A stretch of 64,000 nt of DNA from Rosa chinensis (lineage: Eukaryota; Streptophyta; Magnoliopsida; Rosales; Rosaceae), in the NCBI RefSeq assembly GCF_002994745.2, contig NC_037094.1, positions 64,264,639 through 64,328,638 of the forward strand, read 5' to 3'. Shown piece after piece: positions 42,520-55,706 of the stretch. The notes under the pieces are model-generated. The model ran no database searches, was not told the DNA's origin, and saw only the letters and a list, made by a program, of their open reading frames with translations. The translations under genes were made by a program, and so were the position numbers. Each line of letters begins with the position of its first letter. Positions within the stretch are counted from its first letter, which is position 1.

Positions 42520-44050
42520 CAAAAACAAAGTACTCTGGAGCTAAATCCTCAACATCCACCACCTGAAATCACCTCCAATCAAAATTCCAAACCAAACCCA
42601 CCTCCCAAAACCACAAAAACTGCTTGAAATTCCTCAAGCTGCACCACCAGAACACAATTCAATCACCAAAAACCAAAGCAGAGCAAAAACCCCCCTTTGA
42701 AAAATACGACAACCTAAAACCCAGAAGAAAAAAAAAAACCCACTGAAAAAAAAACCAAAAACAAGTGAAAACACAAACTGGGTATCCGAGATTTTGGTCT
42801 TACCCATCCAATTAAAGCTAAAGACGATGGCTTTGGGGCTTCTCTCTTTAGTTTTGGCGGTGGCCCTTTTCTTCTTCTTATGACTTCGCACAACCAAAAA
42901 TTCAATAATAAAAGCAGAACGGTGATGATGACGATTAATAAAAAATTAAAAGAGAGAACAAATATGAAACCTTTTTTTCTCTAACCAAATTTTTTTTTAT
43001 TAAAATACAAAAAAAGATTAAAACTTTTGAGCAAAGCTCTTGAGAAATATGGGAGTCTGGAAATTCTTGGATATTTTTATATTGAATTCATTAAGTCTCT
43101 GCCATTAAACAGAAACTTCCTCCTGGGTGTTGACTTCTCTGCTTCAACTGTTTTTTGAGTAGAGTTTCTATCTTTCCTAGGCTACTGTTTTGTTTTCTTT
43201 TGCTACTTTTGTTTTTACTTTTTTACATCACACGGTTTCGGTATTTTTACCTTTTGTACACGCGGTTTCGTATTTATTAAATGTCAGAGGGATATACCAT
43301 GTCGATATTTGGTCTTTGCCCAAAGTTTTGATTTTGTTTGACCAAAGGGTGGAAATTTGTGGTAGGGGGGTGTGTATCTGTTCCGGATCATCCATTTTCA
43401 AGACATATTTTGTACTGTCATAGGTTCGTCGGTTTCATACTAACATTTAGTTTAGTAAGTTTAGTAGTAAGACATTTCTCTTCAATAAATTATTAAGAAT
43501 AGTCTTCTATTTGACTCGACAACTCATTTATTACCTGGAGAAATAATTACTTATAACCGCTCAACTTATATCTTGATATTTTCGGTCCTTTGCATTTGCA
43601 AGTCCCTCAATAGTAACTCCGTCCCGCACTTCTTTGTTTTTGTTCTTTGTAGAAAATCCATGCCAGCTATAGAAAGTAAGGGTGGTAGTGTTTTTGTCTC
43701 TAAATTGATTCTTTGCAATCAATAACTTTTTTCACAAATGTTTATGCACAACTGAGCTGCAGTCTCAATTTAGTTACTGTTGTTAAATTGCTCAATAATC
43801 AATGGCAATAATAGATTTTCATGAGCAAATGAGCATATCATAAACAACAATAATTTTGATTGAGTTTTACTAATTAGGTATGATTGTGGATAATTACTAT
43901 ATTAATCAAAACTGTAACTTACCCGTTTTTTTATAGAAAAATAGTCAACTAATGTTGAAATTCAACAAAATTACATATAATGAACCACTCAGTATAGCTA
44001 TTAGATAGAGTCACTATCAAAGTAATTCGACCCTTTTAGGCTAAAAAGCT
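42520..44050. other. Upstream region of the PP2C gene and intergenic DNA
   Basis: 42520-42900 is probably leader and core promoter, with a second short leader exon possible. 43060-44050 is AT-rich with no gene or element recognised. Confidence 0.45.
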
Positions 44051-44059
44051 TAAAACATA

Positions 44060-45485
44060 TCCAGAAAACACCCTGCACTCTCTAAGAAGAAATCAAAAGC
44101 AAAGATACAGCAAGGGTCGTCGTCGACTTTCCTCAATCCATGATTGAACCAGGTTCCACTTCCAAACACAATCTATCGATTCTCCCACACTAGGGCTTCT
44201 AATCCCCTCATGTTCTTCCTCACTTGAAGACGAGTTCAACACTGCCTCCTCCACCATCTTCTCCACTCCTTTTTTAGGGAACCGCTTCTTCTTGGGTTTG
44301 GGGACGCCAAGAATCGGTTTAGCTACATTCCTGCTACCTTTCGGACAGCCTCGTTTCTTAGGGGACAAGTAAATCACCCCATTGGTGTTTGGGAGATCAA
44401 AACCAGGTTCAAAACTCAACGGGGCTAAGATGGTCCCATCCACTAGCTTGGGCTTTTTTTTTTTACCTGGTCCAATGCAGATTGGGCCTCTCGACGGACC
44501 CCTGAGACCCTGGGAGGAGAAACTTGTGTCTCCACAACTGCAACTTCCACAACTACCCTAGATACCACCATTACATCCCCTCTTGGGATTGCACTTAGAC
44601 CCGCCGATTTGAATAAACGACTCAAAGTCGCCCCCCCTACCGTTGAAGTCACCACCACTGTCTTCGGTGTCTCCAAGCTAGGGTTAGAAACCCTAGTTTC
44701 AGTTTGACCTAGTCCCGGGGCAGGCCCCTGCTTCTCTTTGCCCTTCAATTTGGAGCAATTGGTCTGCGACCAACAAAAGTTGTCACGACAACCATACTTG
44801 TCCCTGCCACTGCCATAGCCGCCATCTACACCTGTTTCTCTGCCTGGAAGAGCAGAAACCTGTCACATCCCTCCACTTCATGGGGAAAAAAGCCACAATC
44901 CCAGCACAACCCCTTAAACTTCTCATACTGGATCTCCGCCAAAATACCAACCTTGAACGTGAACCATGTCCACCTAGCTTCTGAACCGTTGTTCCGCCAC
45001 ACATGATGCAAAGGCAATGGATCTGCCTTCAGGAACTTCCCCATTGAGGAACCAATGAAGATTAGGGTTTTCTCCATCCTCATACACGGAGGTAAACCCT
45101 TAATCCTAATCCAGGTTTCCACCATCTGCAACGACACTATTTCCACCGCACTCAGATCGTCGTACTCGCCGAGCACCAGCATGTGACCTCCAAAGTGCCA
45201 AGGCCCTCAATGCAATATACGATTGCACACCTCCCTAACCTTGAACCGAAACACAAATCGACCCCTTCCCTGAGCCGTGATCACCAATATGTTTTTCAGA
45301 CCCCAATACGTTGCCATCAACACAGGAAACCCTTTCTCATCATCGGACTTCCTCAACAGAAGACGTCCCATCAAGTAATAACCATCCTCCACCACTGCCG
45401 CCTATCTCAACGACCCAAAATCAACCACCGCCGCCTCCGTCAACGCCAGAAGTGCTGAAAAAATTGCCGCCATCTCTTTAGCCAT
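44060..45485 (-). pseudogene. LINE ORF1 (gag-like), nearly full length but frameshifted
   Basis: It starts at the ATG at 45485 on the minus strand. In order it shows the DUF4283-type fold (YYLMGRLLLRKSDDEKGF, FRFKVREVCNRIL, LVLGEYDDLSAVEIVSLQM), a linker with VETWIRIKGLPPCMRMEKT, the zinc knuckle CWDCGFFPHEVEGC, and a C-terminal region with two basic blocks (KRGCPKGSRN and KPKKKRFPKK). At least three frame changes and a stop near 45420 interrupt it. No endonuclease or reverse transcriptase follows on the left, so the ORF2 part is missing. The role in a live LINE is RNA binding. Confidence 0.8.
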
Positions 45486-45519
45486 AAAAGATATGGGGGA
45501 GTAAGAGAGACCCTAATCA

Positions 45520-46335
45520 AAAGTGAGACTTAGGAAGCTGGAAACCCTAGCAAATGGCTAGGTTTCTTATAGGAAATAAATAAATAAATAAATCTAGCTA
45601 ATGGTGCCTATATTATAGATACACTGCAGTATAACGTACCAGTTGGGGACAATTAATCCCTTGAGACATCTTAACTCGGAGGTGGCCAAAGTTGTAAAAC
45701 CATTCTCTTCTGGCGACGGCCCTGGCATCTCAGTTGGCCTTGGCCTCGCTGACGCCACGAGGTTTTGCAGCCTGACGGGGACTGAATGTGACTTTTCAAG
45801 TTTTCCTTGTGAATGGTATTGCTCAAGCTTTCTGGCAGGAGGTGTTTGGCTTCGGGTTTTGGTGTGACATCTCTAGGAGGTGGCCGATCTCATTTTGATG
45901 GTGGCTTGGATTGACGGGCCAAGCCAGGCTTGCTGGTCCTTGAGTGGGCCTTCTCTTGGGCTACCTTGGACTGCACAACTTTGGGCTGGGGCTTTTACCC
46001 TGGGCCTTAGGCCCATAAAAATACTCTTTGTTTTAGGGATCCTATGTTAGTAGTTTTACTGTCAATAATTTCCTAAGTTTTTAGGGATCTATGCACTTTA
46101 TGCGTCTCTCGTGCTTCTAGAGTAGTATTGAAGGAGGATTTACACTAGTCTCTACGAATTTGATGTATAATGAGTGGACTTATTTCTATGTACCACCGTG
46201 GATACTACCACACCTTCTTGATCTGTCTAGTTGAAGGCAGCTGAAAGGTATGTAATGGCCATTCTGGCATATGATGAATGATATTGCCAACCGATTTGGG
46301 TTTGATTCAAAAATAATAATAATAATGTACTAGTT
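45520..46335 (+). mobile_element. Probable retroposon fragment with AAT-type tail
   Basis: A GC-richer body (45690-46010) is followed by a 3' part ending GATATTGCCAACCGATTTGG and then AAAATAATAATAATAATG (46309-46328). The layout resembles the retroposon at 9035-10153 (GC-rich front, AT-rich 3' part, simple-repeat tail) but I see no long shared sequence. No domain recognised. Confidence 0.35.
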
Positions 46336-46585
46336 TGGTAAGACTTGCTCTACATTCCAATATACCTATATACCAATTAAGTGAAAAAGATAGTAAATAC
46401 AGAGGATCATGCTTTTTGGCAAACGAAAGGTCCTTTTGACCTTACATATTCCCCACCAGACCTTTGCTTTGAGGAAAAACAAATTCCACCAACCACAAAG
46501 GTCAACTGTTAAAAATATATTCTACTATTATTCTTTCATCCAAATAGTGTCCGACAATAATTTACTTAATTACGTTCTTAACTAA

Positions 46586-46992
46586 GAGCATCTTTAGCAC
46601 TCTCTATTTTAGCTCCTTAGCTATTTTGGAGAACATGTTTAACTTTTTATCTATTTTAGCAGCTGCACCAGACTCTTAAGTAGCTTTCTATTATAACTTT
46701 TAGCTATCTCGTTCCTTAATATAAAGAGCGAGATGAGTTATCTCGCTCCTAAATGTAGAGAGCGAGATGAGTCTCTCTATAATTTAAAACATTCATTTTG
46801 AGTTATTTTATGTAATCTATAAATACATTTAAACTATTTAATCATCATTTAAAAAATAATATAAATTCAAAATTAGCTCAAATAGAGAGAGCATTGATGT
46901 AGATGTAATTCTAAAGTGGCTAGCTAAAATAACTTTTTAGCTACTTCAGCTAAAATTTGACTCAAAAATGGCTAGTATTGCTAAAGATGCTC
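46586..46992. mobile_element. Tourist-like MITE (PIF/Harbinger type)
   Basis: Ends GAGCATCTTTAGCA and TGCTAAAGATGCTC are inverted copies, flanked by the 3-bp repeat TAA (46583-46585 and 46993-46995). The arms extend imperfectly inward (CTCTCTATTTTAGCT, CTAGCTAAAATAACTTTTTAGCT). It is 407 bp and non-coding. Confidence 0.88.
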
Positions 46993-46995
46993 TAA

Positions 46996-49900
46996 ATTAA
47001 GTCATCAGTGTTAAAATTAGAGCTTCTGCAAGTAAAAGAAGAAATAATTAACTTAGAGAGATTATCGATCACAATCTTTTACCCAGTTTACCGTAGAAGA
47101 GTACATGACTGTTACTTCACGAAACTGCAGGTGCTATTTCAACAACAATATTCACTTCTTCAATTATGTTTTAATTTTAATTCAATTCCCTAATACGACT
47201 CCATTGATTTACAAAGATTGCCATGTTCTACGCTACCAAATCCCATTGACCATCTGAGCTTCGGATTTAATATGCTAGCTAGATTCATGATCTGGCAAAT
47301 CCAAAATTTTAGAGCAAAATGTTTGAATGGTGCTGATATGTTATGGCAAAAAGTCAATAGTCCAAGATTGTGAACTGCAAATTAAGTTGCAGTTCAGTGT
47401 TTCCTCTAACATAACTTGGACCATATTTTGACTGGATTTGTTCTGTAAATATTGTGTTTATATTTAAAATTAATTATATAGACGAATATTTTTTTTAAAG
47501 ATAAATAAATTATGTAGATAATTTAGTCATCATGCAAGTTATTGTATTAATAACGTGGAGTAACAAAAACTCTTTAACCTTTTTCAAATCTCAAATAAAT
47601 ATCTCTTGCTGGATAGAAGTATGAAATCAACACGAAAAATAAATTAGTAAAAGATTCTATTCTATTTTGGTGAAGGCAAAATGTATTGAAATTTTGATTT
47701 GCTATTACTAGAAGAGAATTCCACCCTCACTTCACTACGGGTTAGACCTACCGCAATTAAAAGATAGTGAGCGGTCCAAACAAAAACAAAACTAGCGGGG
47801 AAAATGATCAAATGTAGTGACAACAACAAAGTTCATTTTCAACCATAATTTAGGAAGAAAATCTAGAGGGCATTTTGATGGATAAACCGGCTTCCTTTTA
47901 GCAACAGACCTGAAAAATAATTTAAGTCCCAAGGATATGAATTGATCCATTTTGATGGTGACAAATGCAAAGTGATTGTGTTAATTGGTCACATCAAAAG
48001 ATAACCAATGCAAGTTCATTCCCAATCAAATTTATGTTTAGGGATTACGTGTGGTTCAAAAACTCTGTTTAAGTGTAAACACAAAATGTTTGTTGAAGAT
48101 GGTGAGTGATTTAGAGCACTGACGTGCACTTATACATATATGAATGGACAGCTGGATTATATTAAATAAACTTTTTGTTTATTAAAAAAAAAATTTGAAT
48201 ATAAATATAACCATTAAAAATTATCTTATAAGTGTTGGATCAATTGCATCATCGATGCATAGAAGAATTTTCGGTTAAAGAGAGGTTTAATAAGGACTTA
48301 CAGATATCACAAGAATGAGAGGCGACTAAGAACTAACTGAAGAAGCAAGCTAGTTTAAAGGCCATTGATAGCGACAATTAGTTAGACCAGACCGGATTAG
48401 ATAGCACATTCATTTGTTGGTACAAATATACGTTCGGCCATATATTGACATTGTAATTTGAGGCAATTTGTTCGACGAAGTGCCCTAAAGAGATTTAGTC
48501 AACAGTAGGACAAATTGTGGTACAGTTAGATGAATTTGCTGCTTAATTATGGCAAAGACATAACCTGCAGTGGTTCTTTTTTTCTTTTTTTTTCTTTTTT
48601 CTTGAGAAGACATAACCAGTGATGTTGCACATACGTAAGAATTGTTTACCTTTTAACATCTATATATGCAGTCTCAATCAAATAGACCATTAGTCTATAA
48701 CTGAGATAAAACAAAAATTGTTGCTAAAAGTCTCAGTAGTCTGTATCATTTTTCCCCAATCACAAATAATGTTTCTAGAAATCACAAAATAGATCGAAAC
48801 CTACAACGTAATTTGCGAAAGAAGTTGCAGCATGTAGGGCTTCTGCTTTGCTTAGTAAATTTTGTTTTTTAATTTATTTTAAAGGTACTAAAACTAATTT
48901 AAAAGGGAGGAGAAAAATAATGAAATGTGAGCTATCCGAGCCAGCAAGACTTTAATTATTTATGCTCCACATGAATTGACAGTCTTCATTTCCTTCATCT
49001 ACTTTTTTCTTTTTCTCTTTTCATAAACAACCATATTATTCTTTGAGGAAATTTAATTCTTCGAACTTTCAGAGACTTGGTCAGTATTGGTCAAAGTTCC
49101 ATTGTTTTGTGTAACTATAAATAATTATAGTCAGTGGCTGTTTTTCAAAGTACAAAAATAAAAAGGTTGTAACTGGTACGCAGCATCTAATCTAAATTAT
49201 AGGACAGATGTTCTTTTCACTCTTGCACAATAATCTTATGAGATAAACACATAGAAGAACTTCATGACCATTTTAGTGGTTATAGCTGCTTCATCTTGAT
49301 CCCTCATCAAATCATTTCAAAAGATTCATCTATATCATAATCCCTCTGATTCATAACATATTAAGTTGACTTCTGCAGCGGTCCTGAATCTGATGCTTTA
49401 ATTTCCACAAAGAAAAGAAAAACATCAAGTGCTTTTGATGCCCTTTTAGGGTTTATGCTTTTATTCTCTAAACCCTAAAACCCTCGCTATAACATAGCAT
49501 AATCATGAACTCAAGTAGTCTGAGCATATCTCATGATTCTATATCATTTTGCTTCTTAGTATGGCACCAAAAGAGGCGATTATAACAAGGTTTCGAGACC
49601 ATGATTGTTATGATAGGCATTGCTTCTTTTCCCCGATACCCTTTTAACTTTCCAAATAAAATATTACCAGAACTCTAACAGATGTGTATTGCAGATGCTT
49701 ACAGCTATGTGATTACTGAATAGCACCTAATTCCCCATATACTTCCCTTTGTCCAAATCAGTGCCAATGAAACTCTGCCATTTAAAGGTTTTACTGTTTC
49801 CTTTAACCAAAGTGATCGATATGTTTGTTCTGGAAGTTAAATGATTTGTTAAAGAAATGCAGCAATATTTGAATTGCTTTTGTTCTTTTCTAGCCGGTTT

Positions 49901-51148
49901 TAATAATGGATGCAAAATTTGATTTTTGGGTCAGAATGTAGGGCGTCAACGAGCAGGCCTTTGAATTTTCCGGAGAACCTGATAGTGACATGTGTTTACT
50001 TGTTCTGCAACTTGTTTCATATTAGTTTTTGAGAAGGGGTCTGCAAAATAATTGTTGGTCCTCTTATCATTAATGTCTTGATTTTTCTTTTTAATCCGGG
50101 AGAGTAAGTGTAAGAATCGAACTCTTTACGGTAAATATTAGAAACTAGAAGCTTTCATTAGTAGAATCGATCAATGAGGATGCGCGAAAGCAATTGGCTT
50201 CATTAAAAAGATTCGAGGTGAGGAGCTAGCAAATTAACTGCTCATCAAATCCTCAAAATAAAAAACTAAACCATATGAGCTAGCCAGTAAATTTTCTTTT
50301 GAGAGCTTCTTCATCTTGTATCGAAAGAAAAGTTCTGAGAACCTACGACAGATGTTTGTCATGATCGATGTTGTTTATGAGTTTTTGTTCAAGTCAATTG
50401 CTGATTTGCTAGTGTGGAGCTGTCAACAATCCACAACTTGGATCCTAAGAGTGGCAATTTAGCAAACCTACTAATGTAGTAAGTGGACTTGTCTTGCAAG
50501 CAAAACTAACATAGTAAGATACAACTTGTAAACGTACAATGTGTGCCTTGAGAAGTTTTGCTTTCCAAAACCTAGGCACTTTCCTTCATTAGGACACAAA
50601 CTTCTCACTTGTTTTATAATCAATCATAGTACAAATTTGCAAATGAATTAATCAGTCAACATTCCCAGATCAAAAATAGATCCAATCCCCCTTATTTCCT
50701 TTAATTTCCTGGTTTATGTCCAAAGTAATGTAATTTTCCGACTTTTATATACAACTTGCACAAGTGAACCCTTGAACATGAAAATGTAGTCATTTTGACA
50801 TAAACACCCTATCAACGATGTATAGAGAATCTTATTCCATTTAAAATTAGCTCAACCATAATTTTGTCCCATTGCATGTTGAATGAGCAACTTGTACTCG
50901 TTCCAAGAAAATTGGCTGACCTAGCTAGGGTTTAATTATAATTCTACTGCTCATACCTCAAGGCTAAAACCAGCTGCTGAACTAAGATTGCGGAAAGATT
51001 CAGTGAGTGTTCAAATTAAAAAATGGTTGAGAAACTTTCCCAACTGACAAATGGAGTTCCCAAATTAAGGTCTACTATTAGTAGTATTAGGCCTTCTGAT
51101 AACATCATTTGATTCCCAATTACTAATAAAGCATATATCACCCAAATC
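46996..51148. other. Long AT-rich intergenic stretch, nothing recognised
   Basis: About 4.1 kb without a gene, clear repeat pair or transposon end on either strand. There are a few homopolymer and TC-rich tracts (48575-48605) and an ACCCTAAA-like doublet around 49449-49480. Confidence 0.55.
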
Positions 51149-51403
51149 AAGTAATGTTTGTCCGGAGGTAGAGATTTACCCTAGGAGAGATTTTCTCCTA
51201 GCTTTCTTCTCTACGTCTCTCGACCCTCACTCAACCACATGGCCTCCATTGATGTTATCACCGCTAGCTTTGCTGCCTCCCTTGCGCTTGCAGAGGGAGG
51301 TAGTGCAGGAGATCTGGGGAGAATTGGTGGCGACAATGTTGGTCGGTCTTCCAAATCTTTTCTGATTGGGAAGCCTCTGACCCGCCAGCCGGTCAACCCT
51401 GCG

Positions 51404-51775
51404 GCCTTCAAGGCTCACTTCCTTCGTACCTGGATGGATGTCACTTTGGTGATGTTGAAGAAGAAGTCGAGCAAGCTACTTGGGAGTAGGAACAAATGTC
51501 GCTACTTTGCGACTCTCTTACCCTGCAGTTACTGGTACTGATCTTGGCCCTAAAGACAAGGGCAAAGGGAAGCTTTAAGTTTCCCTAGTCTTCTTGCCTA
51601 TCAGTAGAAGTATGGTCTTTTACTACTTGCATCTTACTGCTTACTCTAGTTGAACAGCAATTGAGGTCTCTAAGCGACTAGGTTACTACTCAAAGGAAGG
51701 TAGGTGGTGAGGATTTGTTTTCTTTCTTTTAGGCTTAATAATGGAGCGCATTTGTTAACACTAAGGGTTACTTGT
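51404..51775 (+). repeat. Direct repeat, left copy (about 375 bp)
   Basis: It runs from TTCAAGGCTCACTTCCTTCG to GGGTTACTTGTCTTTT. The right copy is 54471-54845, with scattered substitutions (for example CGAGC versus TTAGC). The copies border the antisense LINE fragment exactly. Confidence 0.88.
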
Positions 51776-54471
51776 CTTTTTATAAAAAATAAAATAAAAT
51801 AGGAGTATTATTATTAGATACGATTAGAATCGTACATGAGGGCATCCGAGATGAACTCTGGAGCATTAACAAACCAATCAACATTGATATTAGATTCATA
51901 GCTATAGCTAGCTAGTCTATGGGCTACAGCATTAGCCTGACGAGGGACAAAATAGAGCTCAATGTCAGTACTTGCAGCTAATAGAGTCTTGAGGTCTGTG
52001 ATCAAAGCACTCAAAGGGGAGAGGTCCCTAACTGTTGAGTTAAGAGCCTGCACCGCAAGTAAGGAGTCACTTTCTACTACAGCTCGTGTGATCTGCAAAG
52101 CCTGAAGAAACTCTAAACCCTTCCTTAAAGCAAGTAACTCGATGTGTAACGGGGAGCTAACAAACTCCATTCTACAGGAGAAGCCAGCAATGAACTGACC
52201 ATGGGAGTTTCTAATTACACCCCCGTACCACCATACTGGATTGAAGGTAGGAAGGAACCATCCATATTCAACTTTAAAAAACCTTTAACTGGAGGAGTCT
52301 AGTGCTTCTTGGGTTGTGATCGGTCTTGTAGGGAGATTGCAGCAGACCGATTAGCTTGCATGTACTCATCATGCCAGGCCATAGCAGTGACCACTAGATT
52401 AGCACTAGTGTTAGTCTTCTCTCTCCATAATTTGTCATTTCTGTGCTTCCATACACTCCAAAGAAGAACCAAAAGTTGATCAAAGGGTGTAGGTTCTAAA
52501 GAAGTAGCCCGAGCCAGCATCCAATCCTTCCAACTTAGAGCAGTTGTAGGAATAGAGAAAGGAGGTGCTCCAAAGATCTCCCTGGCAAAACCACATTCAC
52601 AGAACAGATGTTCTAGGTTTCCACATCTCTAGAACAAACCACACACTACAGTAGACCTGAATAACCTTTGGAGGTTAGAGCAGCTCTGGTTGGTAAGAGA
52701 TTGTGCACAGCTCTCCACCCAAATATCGCCACTTTACTAGGAACTCTAGCCTTCCATAGAGCTTTCCAAACAGGACTATACGGGACTCCCATCGAGGTAG
52801 AAGTGTAGAGATGGCCAACGGAAAAATCACAAGCTACCTTATAAGCCGTCTTGACAGAAAAATTCCCTCTTCTCTCAAGCTTCCAAGACAGTCAATCATG
52901 ACCGAAACGATGACGATGACTCAATGGAATAGAAAGGACCTGCTCTGCCACATGAGGCTCAAAACAAGCATGAACAGCTGCATGATCCCAAGACAAAGAA
53001 GCATGATTAATCAAATCAGCAACCCGCTCAAACACAGAGTCAACAGGTCAAGATAAAAAATGATGGGAGACATTTGGGATCCACTCATCCTCCCAAATAT
53101 TAATATGCTGGCCATCACCAACTCTCCATGACAAACCTCCTTGTAAAACCGGATGAGCCTTCATTAAGCACCTCCACGAATAGGAAGGTAGTTCACCCAT
53201 ATCTGCTGTGAGGAAGGATGAATATGGATAATACACTGCTTTAGAAACTCTAGCCACTAGTGACTCAGGTTTAGTAAGCAATCGCCAACCCTGTTTCGAC
53301 AACATGGCCAGATTGTGAGCATGCAAATGCTTGAAACCCATGCCCCCCTGATTTTTGGGAAGGCACATTCTTTCCCAAGATCTCCAATGTATTCTCTTTC
53401 TCTCATCAGTACTACCCCAAAAGAATTGACAACACAACTGTTGTAGCTCATCACACAAAGACTTAGGCAAGGCATAACAGTTCATGACATAGTTAGGTAA
53501 AGTTTGTGCAACCACCTTTAGTAACAATTCCTTCCCGCCAGAACTCAGAATTTTGGAGCGCCAACTAATGAGCCTCTTCGACAATTTCTCTTTTAGGTAT
53601 GCAAAGATGGCTTTCTTGTTATGTCTAACATGAATAGGCACGCCAAGGTACAAACCATGTTGTTTAACACACTGCACCCCAAGGATAGCTGCAAGACTAT
53701 TCCTGTTCTGTAAGTTGACATTACCACTAAAGACCACACTAGATTTCTGCAAATTAATATGTTGTCCTGAGGCTCGGGCATACACTGAAAGTATCTGTTT
53801 AAAGGCTTGACATTCACGAACAGAGGCTTCCCTAAAGAGAAAGCTATCATCTGCAAAGAGTAGGTGATGAATAGTGGGGGCAGTAGGGGCCATAGTTAAG
53901 CCTCTAATAGTTCCATTCTGAAAAGAAGATGAGATCAAGGCTGAAAGGCCTCTGCGCACAAAATAAACAAATATGGAGATAAGGGGTCCCCCTGTCGAAT
54001 ACCCCTGGTAGGCAAGATAAAACTTGTGGGAGAACCATTTATCAAAATGGAATAGCTGACATTTCACTGTGGCTAACACAATGGTAACCCAGCTTCTACA
54101 AAAACCCAACCTGAGAAGAACAGCTTCAAGGTATTGCCACTCCAAACGATCATACGCTTTTGAGATATCCAATTTTAGAGAGAAAAATCCCTCAGCCTGC
54201 CTACGAAGCTTCTTCATAAAGTGAGCAATCTCCGTAGCAACCAAAGTATTATCTGAAATTAATCTTCCCGGAACAAAAGCACTCTGTAGTGGGGAAATAA
54301 TATGAGGCAAAATCGGCTTGAGTCTATTAGCCAGAGCCTTGGAAGCTATCTTGTACACCACGTTACACAAAGCAATTGGTCTCAAGTCAGAAGGAAGCTT
54401 TGGTTCCTTAATCTTCGGAATAAGAATGAGATGTGTGAAGTTCGATTCCTAGGAGATGTTACCTGTATTAC
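51776..54471 (-). pseudogene. 5'-truncated LINE ORF2: reverse transcriptase, zf-RVT, RNase H
   Basis: Reading leftward, the frame enters inside the reverse transcriptase domain (LILIPKIKEPKLPSDLRPIA at about 54440), then shows FVPGRLISDNTLVATE, the catalytic HHLLFADDSFLF, and GQHINLQKSSVVFSG. The zinc-finger RVT region includes FWGSTDERKRIHWRSWERMC and WEDEWIP near 53060. A stop follows, and after decay the RNase H-type domain is seen at 52170-51814 (ELLALRKGLEFLQ, VVESDSLLAVQAL, YFVPRQANAVAHRLAS). The endonuclease is missing through 5' truncation. The left border at 51776 carries an A/T-rich end. It encodes no complete enzyme. Confidence 0.9.
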
Positions 54472-54845
54472 TTCAAGGCTCACTTCCTTCGTACCTTGAT
54501 GGATGTCACTTTGATGATGTTGAAGAAGAAGTTTAGCAAGCTACTTGGGAGTAGGAACAAATGTCGCTACTTTGCGACTCTCTTACCCTGCAGTTATTGG
54601 TACTGATCTTGGCCTTAAAGATAAGGGCAAAGGGAAGCTTTAAGTTTCCCTAGTCTTCTTGCCTATCACTAGAAGTATGGTCTTTTACTACTTGCATCTT
54701 ACTTACTCTAGTTGAACACCAATTGAGGTCTCTAGGCGACTAGGTTACTACTCAAAGGGAGATAGGTGGTGAGGATTTTTTTTTCTTGCTTTTAGGCTCA
54801 ATAATGGAGCGCATTTGTTAACACTAAGGGTTACTTGTCTTTTGC
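54471..54845 (+). repeat. Direct repeat, right copy (about 375 bp)
   Basis: Second copy of 51404-51775. It continues into the genuine 3' end of the LINE derivative (54846-54950: GCTTGGTGGCTTGTGCAATT and so on, then A-rich tail), which the left copy lacks. Confidence 0.88.
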
Positions 54846-55706
54846 TTGGTGGCTTGTGCAATTTATGATTTTGGTATAAGACAGCATCTGATATACGTGT
54901 CTTCTGGTATGGATAAGTAATGAAATTATCTATTATTAAAAATAAAAAAAAAGTAATGTTTGTCCGGCTTCAATAAACTGTACACAATGACACACAAAAA
55001 CACAAATTTCTTGTGCAAGGAAGTGACGCATAAAATTCCCTAACATGTACTTTAAGAATATCTTTATGATATGTTTGTCCGGCTCCAAATTTTTTTTTTT
55101 TTTCTTTCCCCTAATGCATGCAAAGAAATATTGCATATATAAGTCTACTTGGCTAGGGTGGCTCTTCCATGCATGGTGGTCTAGTTTCCAAGCATTTGAA
55201 ATGGCTAACTCACATTCTATTTCATCCCCTAACCTTGGAGTGTCCACTAAGCTATCTACTTTAGAAGAAGCAGATCCAAATGGGATCCGACTGAAATTCC
55301 TCTAACAATCTTCCAAAAGGTAATTGATGGATTAATTTTCATGAGGTATATGATCCTTCTTCTATCAACCAAGAGATCTTTCATTTCCATTATCTATATT
55401 GGGATTGTTGGAGACTCACCTCTCGTTGCACCGGTGTTGTTTGTAACTTGGGGGCTAGCTTGATATTGATGCTTCTTTAAAAGAAGTTGGTTTTTGCTGT
55501 AAGATACTGAGTTGTAAAGTAAACATAAGCGTTTTGGTTTTCTAGAGGTATTAACTATACTTGAATGGTAAAAGCAGTATCTGAGTAATCGGTAAACCAA
55601 CTTTGCTAGCAACCCGAAATTAACCTGAATCTCGAAACTCCTGTATGCAACTTAGAAACTTTTACCATCAGACCTTTACTTTTTCGATGTGGAACAATAT
55701 ATAATA

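Larger units (their letters stand above)
51166..54950 (+). mobile_element. LINE-derived element, split by an antisense LINE
   Basis: A 17-bp target duplication AAGTAATGTTTGTCCGG flanks the whole unit (51149-51165 and 54951-54967), and an A-rich tail precedes the right copy. The plus-strand part 51166-51775 has a LINE-like 5' leader and an ORF1 start (51239). That frame reaches FKAHFLRTW and then jumps directly to the AT-hook-like KKKSSKLLGSRNK and the 3' tail. An internal block of ORF1 and all of ORF2 are therefore absent. The segment 51404-51775 is repeated at 54471-54845, and between the two lies a minus-strand LINE fragment. Confidence 0.8.
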
